A stretch of DNA of 64,000 bases, from NCBI GenBank assembly GCA_964498075.1, contig CAZCGA010000005.1:37536-101535 (forward strand), given 5' to 3'. Source of the DNA: CAZCGA01 sp964498075 (GTDB lineage: Bacteria > Desulfobacterota > Binatia > HRBIN30). The position numbers and the translations under genes are program-made. The notes beneath the pieces are model-generated. The model was not told the origin of the DNA. It saw only the letters and a program-made list of their open reading frames with translations, and ran no database searches. Within the stretch, counting starts at the first letter, position 1; each line of letters starts with the position of its first letter. Positions 58,004 to 64,000 of the stretch are shown piece after piece.

Positions 58004-59173
58004 ATGGACGTGCGCAGCGCACAGGATTCTGGGTTCGATGCTGAGCGTCTGGCGCGGGTGTCGGAGGCGATTCGGCAGGACATCGACGCCGAGCGCTACG
58101 ACGGCTGCGAGCTGATCGTCGGGCGCGGCGGCCGCGTCGTATACCGAGAGCCCTTGGGGTGGGCCGATCGGGCTGCCGGGCGGCGCGTCGAAACGGATCA
58201 ACCGTTCATCACCATGTCGGTGGGCAAGCAGTTCGTCGTCGCGCTGCTGCTGACCCGCATCGAACGTGGCGAGCTGGCGCTGACGACCCCCGTCGCCGAG
58301 GTCATCCCGGAGTTCGCGGCGCGCGGCAAGCAGCGTATCTCCATCGCGCAGATGCTCACCCACACCGCGGGTATGCCTGCCATGCTGCCGCCGATCCCGC
58401 CGGAGCTGATGGGCAATCTCGAAGCTGTGGTGGCGGCCACCTGCGCGACGCTTCCGGAATGCTTGCCGGGTACGCGGGTGAACTACAGCGCCATCGTCGC
58501 GCATGCCGTGCTCGCCGAGGTCGTGCGCCGCCTCGACGGCAGCCGGCGCTCGTTCCGCCAGATCGCCGCCGAGGACCTGTTCCAACCGCTCGGCATGAAG
58601 CAGACGTCGCTCGGCGTCCGCCCCGACCTCGCCAAGCGGTTGGCGCCCGTGGTCGCACGCGACCGCCGACAAGGCCTGTTCGATCCGGCGCAGATCGAGC
58701 TGTTCGGGGCGTTGATCGATGCCGAGTCGGAGGTGCCGGCGGGCGGCTACGTGTCGACGGCCGGCGACGTGTATCGCTTCGCCGAGATGCTGCGCCGTGG
58801 CGGCGAGCTGGATGGCGTGCGCCTGTTGTCCCCGGCGACGATCGAGCTCATTCAGGTGAACCAGACCGGCGACCGGCCCAACAGCCTGTGGGACTACACC
58901 TACGGCTTCCGCGGTTGGGAGCCGTTCCCCGCCTACCTCGGCCTCGGCTTCTTCCTGCGCGGCGATGGGATTCATCCGACACCGTTCGGCACCTTGGCGT
59001 CGCCCCGTACCTTCGGCGGTCTCGGTGCAGGCTCGAACGTCTTCTGGATCGATCCGCTGCGCGACATCTCATACGCGTTCCTGTCCAGTGGGTTGATGGA
59101 AGATTCCTACAGCGTCGATCGCCACCAGCGCTTGTCGGACTTGGTGCTGGCGGCGTTGGTCGGGGGAACCTAA
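58004..59173 (+). CDS. Beta-lactamase-like serine hydrolase (class C / esterase group)
   Basis: A 389-residue protein starting MDVRSAQDSGFDAERLARVS after CGGAGGAGG. The SxxK motif is in FITMSVGKQFVVAL (about S68, K71) and the YxN-like motif in RVNYSAIVAHAVL. It lacks a signal peptide, which favours an intracellular esterase (EstB-like) over an antibiotic-hydrolysing beta-lactamase. HTAGMPAMLPP is the usual segment following the SxxK helix. Substrate unknown. Confidence 0.88.
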   Translation: MDVRSAQDSGFDAERLARVSEAIRQDIDAERYDGCELIVGRGGRVVYREPLGWADRAAGRRVETDQPFITMSVGKQFVVALLLTRIERGELALTTPVAEVIPEFAARGKQRISIAQMLTHTAGMPAMLPPIPPELMGNLEAVVAATCATLPECLPGTRVNYSAIVAHAVLAEVVRRLDGSRRSFRQIAAEDLFQPLGMKQTSLGVRPDLAKRLAPVVARDRRQGLFDPAQIELFGALIDAESEVPAGGYVSTAGDVYRFAEMLRRGGELDGVRLLSPATIELIQVNQTGDRPNSLWDYTYGFRGWEPFPAYLGLGFFLRGDGIHPTPFGTLASPRTFGGLGAGSNVFWIDPLRDISYAFLSSGLMEDSYSVDRHQRLSDLVLAALVGGT

Positions 59174-59224
59174 CCCCCTTCCCCGGGGCGGGAAGGGGGA
59201 AGCGAGGGACTAAGAACGTTCCCC

Positions 59225-59375
59225 TCTCCGTTTCGAGACTGTCGATAAACGCGAGGCAGACCCTTCGACAAGCTCAGGGTGAGCGGAATTCTTCTTTGAA
59301 ATTGAATCCCCAACCGCTCGTGCTGAGCTTGTCGAAGCACTGTTTGCGAGAAAATCGACAGTCTCTTTCGGAGAG
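59225..59375. repeat. Large imperfect palindrome with CTTCGACAAGCTCA arms
   Basis: Outer arms GAGACTGTCGAT (about 59238) and ATCGACAGTCTC (about 59353) enclose inner arms CTTCGACAAGCTCAGGG (about 59270) and GAGCTTGTCGAAG (about 59326). It fills most of the 59174-59434 gap. The CTTCGACAAGCTCA motif is a dispersed palindromic element in many high-GC environmental genomes. Probably a miniature or REP-like repeat. Confidence 0.7.
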
Positions 59376-59434
59376 GGGCTAGTGCAAGGCTCCGCACCCG
59401 CGGCGTTTGAGCTGCGCCGCGGAAAGACGTACCA

Positions 59435-60097
59435 ATGGTCGACGCAACGATGGTCACCGTCATCTGTTACACGATCTACCACTCACCCAACGCGTACCTG
59501 GGAGCTCTCCTGGCTGAGCGCGCCCTGGCCGAGCTGCCCGTCGTGGTCGAGCGGCGGCCCATTTGCATCCCCAAGGATCGGGGCGTGAAGGTCGCGGATC
59601 TCGTCGGCAGCAAGGAGCCGCCCGCCAAGGGTTCGTATCATCGTGAGGACTGCGTGCGCTGGGCGCGCAAGTACGGCATCGACCTGAACCTGCTCGCGCC
59701 GGGGGTGTTCGAAGCGCGCGCGGTGCGCTGGCGACAATCGCCATATGCGCGTGAAGAGCTGCCGGCCCGGGCGTACTACGCGGCGGTCGGTAGCGGCAAG
59801 GAAGCGCTCCTCGACCGCGCGCTGTTCCGCGCCGCGTGGGTGGAGGGGCTCGACGTCAACGACGAGGACGTCGTCCGCCGCGCCGCCGCCACTGCCGGAC
59901 TGGACCCGGATGCGCTGCTCGGCCGCGCGTTGCAGGACGATGCAAAGCATGCACTCGATGGAGCGCTGGCCACGTTCGAAGCCGCCGGCTGCCCGGGCGT
60001 GCCGACGTGGATCGTCGAGGGCGAGCGCTTCTGGGGAAAGGACCGCATCGACTGGTTGGTCGAGAAGATTCATGCGGTCGCAACAGCGAGGAGGTGA
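59435..60097 (+). CDS. DsbA-family protein, 2-hydroxychromene-2-carboxylate isomerase-like
   Basis: A 220-residue protein; starts at MVDATMVTVICYTIY (59435) or MVTVICY (59450). YTIYHSPNAYLGALL holds the Ser-Pro in place of the thioredoxin Cys pair, and GVPTWIVEGERFWGKDRIDW is the conserved cis-Pro end of the HCCA-isomerase / kappa-GST group. Related to 53174-53779 but only distantly. The SDR gene follows after three bases, so they are an operon. Confidence 0.85.
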   Translation: MVDATMVTVICYTIYHSPNAYLGALLAERALAELPVVVERRPICIPKDRGVKVADLVGSKEPPAKGSYHREDCVRWARKYGIDLNLLAPGVFEARAVRWRQSPYAREELPARAYYAAVGSGKEALLDRALFRAAWVEGLDVNDEDVVRRAAATAGLDPDALLGRALQDDAKHALDGALATFEAAGCPGVPTWIVEGERFWGKDRIDWLVEKIHAVATARR

Positions 60098-60100
60098 CCC

Positions 60101-60877
60101 GTGCGTCTCGCCAACAAGATCGCAATCGTGACCGGCGGCGGCTCCGGGCTCGGACGTGCCGGCGCGCTCGCGCTGGCACGTGAGGGGGCGAAGGTCGTCG
60201 TCTCCGATATCAACGCCGAGAGCGCTGCGGCCACGGTGGCCGCGATTCAGAGCGCCGGCGGCGAGGCGTGCAGCGTCGCCGCCGACGTGAGCCAACCAGC
60301 GGACTGCGAGCGGCTCGTGCGCGCGGCGGTCGAAGCCTACGGCGCGTTGCACATCCTCTACAACAACGCCGGAATCGCGTTGCCGTTCGACGACGGTTTC
60401 ACCCCGCGCATCGACCCGGCGGTGTGGGACCGTGTGATCCGCACCAACCTGTCGAGCGTCTTCTACTGCGCGCACTACGCCATCCCCGAGATGGCCAACG
60501 CGGGCGGCGGTGCGATCATCAACACGGCGTCGTCGATGGCGCACCTGCCGCTCGGCGGACTCGACGGCTACGCCGCGTCGAAGGGTGGTGTTGCGCTACT
60601 GACGAAATCGATGGCCGTCGGCTGCGGCATGCTCAACATCCGCGTCAACGCCATCAGCCCCGGCTACGTCGACACGCCGATGAACGCGGTGATCTGGCAG
60701 AGCGAGGAAATGAAGGCCGGCTTCGCCAAAGGCCACGCCACCGGGCTGCAGACGCCGGAAGAGATCGCCGACCTGGTGGTCTTCCTCGCATCGGACGAAT
60801 CACGCAGCCTCACCGGTGCGGTGCTCAACTGCGACCGCGGCTGGACGGCGTTCAAGCAACCGGACCTGCTGCGTTGA
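60101..60877 (+). CDS. Short-chain dehydrogenase/reductase (FabG-like)
   Basis: A 258-residue classical SDR with GTG start at 60101 after GAGGAGGTGA. IAIVTGGGSGLGRAGALAL (8-26) binds NAD(P), NNAGIALPF (about 88-96), INTASSMAHL (catalytic Ser) and YAASKGG (Tyr, Lys) follow, and VNAISPGYVDTPM is the usual post-catalytic part. Asp at the end of strand 2 (VVVSDIN) suggests a preference for NAD. Part of an operon with the isomerase-like gene. Confidence 0.93.
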   Translation: MRLANKIAIVTGGGSGLGRAGALALAREGAKVVVSDINAESAAATVAAIQSAGGEACSVAADVSQPADCERLVRAAVEAYGALHILYNNAGIALPFDDGFTPRIDPAVWDRVIRTNLSSVFYCAHYAIPEMANAGGGAIINTASSMAHLPLGGLDGYAASKGGVALLTKSMAVGCGMLNIRVNAISPGYVDTPMNAVIWQSEEMKAGFAKGHATGLQTPEEIADLVVFLASDESRSLTGAVLNCDRGWTAFKQPDLLR

Positions 60878-60924
60878 GAGATCGAGCAACCGCGGGCACA
60901 CAGATGTTGGTGTGTCGGGCCAAT

Positions 60925-61017
60925 GAACCCCCTCCTTACCAAGGAGGGGGCTAGGGGGAGGTCGACTGACGCGAGGTTTCAACCTCCCCTGACCCCTCCT
61001 TGGAAAGGAGGGGAACC
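60925..61017. repeat. Palindromic repeat with CCCCTCCTT hairpins
   Basis: CCCCCTCCTT-ACC-AAGGAGGGGG forms one hairpin, followed by AGGGGGAGGT and, in inverted order, ACCTCCCCTGACCCCTCCTT with AAGGAGGGG, so two hairpins face each other. It lies between convergent genes. A REP/BIME-like element common in environmental genomes; it may also terminate transcription. Confidence 0.7.
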
Positions 61018-61057
61018 CTCGTCGAGAACGGTTCATCGGTAGTAGCAGGCGCGCCAC

Positions 61058-63574
61058 TTACGGTAATGGCCGCGCCCCACAAGTCAGACGCAGGCGCGAG
61101 CGTTGATGACGCCGAGGCGCGGGAAGCCCCGTCGAGCGCACCACGAGAGTCTGTGCTGCCAGCACACTGTCATGCGCACGAGGCCCCGACAGGACATCCA
61201 GGTCGATCGGCTCGCTGCAGAGATTCTGCTGGTTCGCCGTGAGCGGTGCGGCATGCGTATGTCCCGCCGCCACGTCGTTCGGATCGAGCAGATGCTGCAG
61301 CGCGTTCCGGACCTTGACCACGTTGGCTTCCGCGAGCTGCTGCACGAGCGGGATCTCACGCAGCCGCAGGCGTGGGGCAAGGACCTCGAGTGCGCTCAGG
61401 CCGGCAGGCGTGCACGCCGGCAGATTCGGATCCGCGTTGTTGACGCAGACTACAACCGCGAATCGGCATCGGCCAGGCTGCGTGTCTTGATCGCACCCCG
61501 GGTCGCCGTCCGTGCAAACCTGGTTCGCGCTCGGCAACACGTAGCGGTCTCGCGCATTGTCCGGGTTGGCGACGTACCATTCCACGGCGCAGCCACGCGC
61601 ATCACGCGCCGGCCTCCTTCGGCTCCCGCGAATCAGCGCGCCGGAGTACCGGCAGTCGGCCGGGCACGCGTCGCCCGCTGACGTATTGGCATCGTCGCAC
61701 TGTTCGCCCGTGCTGACGACACCATTCCCGCAGCCGGTGACGGCACAATTGCTGTCGCAACCGTCGCCATCGACGGTGTTGCCGTCGTCACACTGCTCGC
61801 CGGGTGTAACCCGCCCGTTGCCACAGGAGATAGTGCAGTCGGAGTCGCAGCCATCGCCGTCCGCGACGTTGCCGTCGTCGCACTGCTCGCCCGCCGTAAC
61901 GACGCCGTTGCCGCATCCGGTCGGCGTGCAGTTCGCGTCGCAGCCATCGCCATTGCGGTTGTCGCCGTCGTCACACTGCTCGCCTGTGTCGACCACACCG
62001 TTGCCGCACCGCAGCGGCGGAATCGGCAATCGATCGAAGAAGACGTCGGGATCGGGGCGCCCGCCAGGGTAGGCAGCGGACACCACGAGGTTCCGGTTAT
62101 CTCCCCAGGCATACGCGAAGTCGGTCGCCAATGGCGCGACGGCAATGTACTCGCCCATATAGCAAGGATCGACGACGGGATCGAAGTTGCCCGTCGCGGT
62201 GGGCTGCCCGGAGATCGGCGGGACGCCGAAGCTGACGTCGGTGACCCGCGCGAGCGGACCGAGCGTACTGCCGCCGTCCGTCGAGTACGTTGTGTACACA
62301 TCGATGTTGAAGTTGGATACCGGGTCGTTCCGCCGGTCGTACCACATCACCGCGACGGTTCCGTACCCACCCACCTCGACAAATGGCTCAAACTGATCGG
62401 TCGTCGTATCCCCACTGATCTGGACTTCCGGCTGCCACGTGGAACCACCATCGATCGAGTAGGTGAAGAAGACATCGCTGTTGTCAGTAGCTCCGGGCGG
62501 GTCCCCTGCCCAGACGACGTAGATGTTTCCGGTGAACGGTCCACCGGTCGTATCCACGGCCATCCAGACTTGCGCCACCATCCGGATGTTGCCGTTGAGG
62601 GTCGGGCGATTGAATTGGCCACAGGGCACGATGCGATCCGTACCTGGCACGCGGAACGGCATCGCGTTGACCTGTACGGGGAGGTCCCAGGTGTCTCCGC
62701 CATCGACTGAACGGCGGAATCGAATGGCGTCGCCAAAGTAGTTGGACCACGCGACGTATACCTCTCCGGCCGGTCCGACATTCACGTGGCACCCAAACCC
62801 ATAGAAATCGGGCGCCGTAGAAATGACCTGATCGTTGATGAATGACTGGCCGCCGTCGGTCGAGCGCGCAAAACGAATCTGCGCCGCGCTTGGTGTCCCG
62901 TAGAAATAATTGACGAAGCGCGTCCAGCAGACGTAGAGCGACCCGTCGCGCGGACCGCCGCTATTGTCGACCGTCATCCAGGGCTTGTCTTGCAGATCAC
63001 CGGCTTGCAGGCTGTGGCTGACCCTCCCCGTCTCCTGGAAGCTCTGGCATTGATTCGTGGACGTCGACACCCCGATGGCAGACTTGCCGTCGACGACCGT
63101 CAGATCGGCATCATAGAAGGTGCCCGTCGCCCGGTGCACCGCCAGCACCTGGTCGCCGAAGTGGTTGGGCCCGACTCCGCCCTGGTGCATCCAAGTCTGT
63201 CCCCCGTCTGTTGAACGTGCGATCGCCGAGATCCCACCCCCACCCGAGTCGTTGTAGCCGGCGCAGACGGTCGAACCGGAAGCCGCGAGTGTGGTTTCAC
63301 TTTGGGTGGTTCGCTCCGGCGCGTCGAGCGCAGCGTTGATGCGAATATCCGCGCCGGGTGTGGCTGCGAACGGGGCTGAGACCCCGGCCGGGCGTAGCGC
63401 GCGGGGTGCTCCCACTTCGGTCCTTCCACTCAAGTACTCCGCCAGCGCGGCCGCTCCTCCGGACGGAGCGTAGGGATGATGGGCGGCGGGCGCGTCAGCA
63501 GCGCCGCTTACCACGGAGGAGGACAAGAGGCCAAGCGCCACCAGCGTACTCCGCGCGCTAAAGAGCTTTGACAT
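61058..63574 (-). CDS. Secreted sialidase-like protein with four myxococcal-type Cys-rich repeats
   Basis: An 838-residue exported protein starting MSKLFSARSTLVALGLLSSS with signal cleavage near SGAADA. BNR/Asp-box propeller repeats fill about 70-520 (STDGGQTWMHQ, SVDGGDTWDLP, SIDGGSTWQPE). Then come four Cys-rich repeats of the form CGNGVVDTGEQCDDGDNRNG with DGCDANC (about 525-660), the DUF4215 / myxococcus cysteine-rich family that marks surface proteins of delta-type bacteria. The C-terminal 180 residues are unassigned. No enzymatic activity can be claimed. Confidence 0.85.
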   Translation of the reverse strand: MSKLFSARSTLVALGLLSSSVVSGAADAPAAHHPYAPSGGAAALAEYLSGRTEVGAPRALRPAGVSAPFAATPGADIRINAALDAPERTTQSETTLAASGSTVCAGYNDSGGGGISAIARSTDGGQTWMHQGGVGPNHFGDQVLAVHRATGTFYDADLTVVDGKSAIGVSTSTNQCQSFQETGRVSHSLQAGDLQDKPWMTVDNSGGPRDGSLYVCWTRFVNYFYGTPSAAQIRFARSTDGGQSFINDQVISTAPDFYGFGCHVNVGPAGEVYVAWSNYFGDAIRFRRSVDGGDTWDLPVQVNAMPFRVPGTDRIVPCGQFNRPTLNGNIRMVAQVWMAVDTTGGPFTGNIYVVWAGDPPGATDNSDVFFTYSIDGGSTWQPEVQISGDTTTDQFEPFVEVGGYGTVAVMWYDRRNDPVSNFNIDVYTTYSTDGGSTLGPLARVTDVSFGVPPISGQPTATGNFDPVVDPCYMGEYIAVAPLATDFAYAWGDNRNLVVSAAYPGGRPDPDVFFDRLPIPPLRCGNGVVDTGEQCDDGDNRNGDGCDANCTPTGCGNGVVTAGEQCDDGNVADGDGCDSDCTISCGNGRVTPGEQCDDGNTVDGDGCDSNCAVTGCGNGVVSTGEQCDDANTSAGDACPADCRYSGALIRGSRRRPARDARGCAVEWYVANPDNARDRYVLPSANQVCTDGDPGCDQDTQPGRCRFAVVVCVNNADPNLPACTPAGLSALEVLAPRLRLREIPLVQQLAEANVVKVRNALQHLLDPNDVAAGHTHAAPLTANQQNLCSEPIDLDVLSGPRAHDSVLAAQTLVVRSTGLPAPRRHQRSRLRLTCGARPLP

Positions 63575-63840
63575 GGTGGCCCCATTTCTTTGCGCAAGCT
63601 GATGCGACTCCGTCAACGCGAATCAACTTGCCATGCTGCGTGTAATCCATTTCCACCCACTCCGTCAACCAAGTCAACTGTACTGAAACGACCACGAGAC
63701 CAGTGCTCTGGTGCTGCAGCCTTCGGCTGTCCAGTGCCGAGAAACACCGTCGAGGCCGAGTCGGCTCGCTGCGCCCACTACGGTGCGGCGTCTGGGCCGT
63801 CCTGGTTCCAAATCAGCGCGACATCGGATAGGACACCCGT

Positions 63841-64000
63841 ATGCGCCCCTTCGAACACTTCGACCAACGCATCGCCGACGGGTTGATCAAGGCGAATGAC
63901 GCGCTCACCGGCCTTCCCAAATTCCTGGGGGCGAAGATCGTCAAGGTCACGCCCGGGCAGCTCACGGCAACGCTGGAGGTGCGCGACGAGCTGATCACGC
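63841..64000 (+). CDS. Start of a hot-dog thioesterase (PaaI-like), partial
   Basis: The first 53 codons, cut by the right edge. MRPFEHFDQRIADGLIKAND, then LPKFLGAKIVKVTPGQLTAT and LEVRDELI give the N-terminal helix and first strands of a PaaI/YdiI-type acyl-CoA thioesterase. Ribosome site GGATAGGA lies upstream. The catalytic residue would be beyond the window. Confidence 0.7.
   Translation, partial: MRPFEHFDQRIADGLIKANDALTGLPKFLGAKIVKVTPGQLTATLEVRDELIT

Overview
The window is high-GC bacterial chromosomal DNA. Large secreted beta-propeller proteins with Thr/Pro-rich linkers and dockerin-like ends, together with CoA ligases, a MaoC-type protein and short-chain dehydrogenases, fit an uncultured Deltaproteobacteria-like lineage such as Candidatus Binatia. 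That placement is an inference from protein style, not a phylogeny.

Layout. (1) 1-2.25 kb and 43.66-64 kb are chromosome: an HAD phosphatase and a propeller protein on the left; on the right an M20 peptidase, acyl-CoA ligases, an FAD monooxygenase, a phytanoyl-CoA-type dioxygenase, two DsbA-like isomerases, short-chain dehydrogenases, a beta-lactamase-like hydrolase and sialidase-like secreted proteins. (2) 2.26-43.63 kb is an accretion of two islands at a tRNA-Phe gene (43585-43657, minus strand). The 3' end of the tRNA is repeated at 2258-2307 and 8381-8431. Next to all three copies lies a tandem CTGACACCAG repeat, read here as the arm-type sites of the integrase. Island A (2.26-8.43 kb) is small and decayed: a HEPN protein, a secreted YVTN protein, a toxin-antitoxin pair and remnants of integrase and radC. 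Island B (8.38-43.63 kb) looks like an integrated mobilizable plasmid: ParA, ParB and a phage-O-like replication protein, a structured non-coding region, blocks of small genes with zinc-knuckle proteins, an IS1595-type insertion that splits a lipoprotein gene, a VirD4-like coupling ATPase with a replication-relaxation protein, toxin-antitoxin genes, DUF2958, RadC, an SRAP protein, a secreted lysozyme-propeller fusion, a second tyrosine integrase, an undescribed three-gene membrane-linked operon, and an ImmA / Xre / Xis / Int control module beside the tRNA.

How it works together (inference). The Xre-ImmA pair would hold the island in the chromosome and divergent xis-int would excise it. ParAB and Rep would maintain the circular form, and the coupling ATPase would bring it to a conjugation channel encoded elsewhere. 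Cargo includes candidate defence genes (the HEPN protein and the three-gene operon). Cargo genes in the left part of the islands are separated by same-orientation remnants of the 3' end of an integrase related to the intact one at 36.8 kb, which looks like step-by-step cassette accretion.
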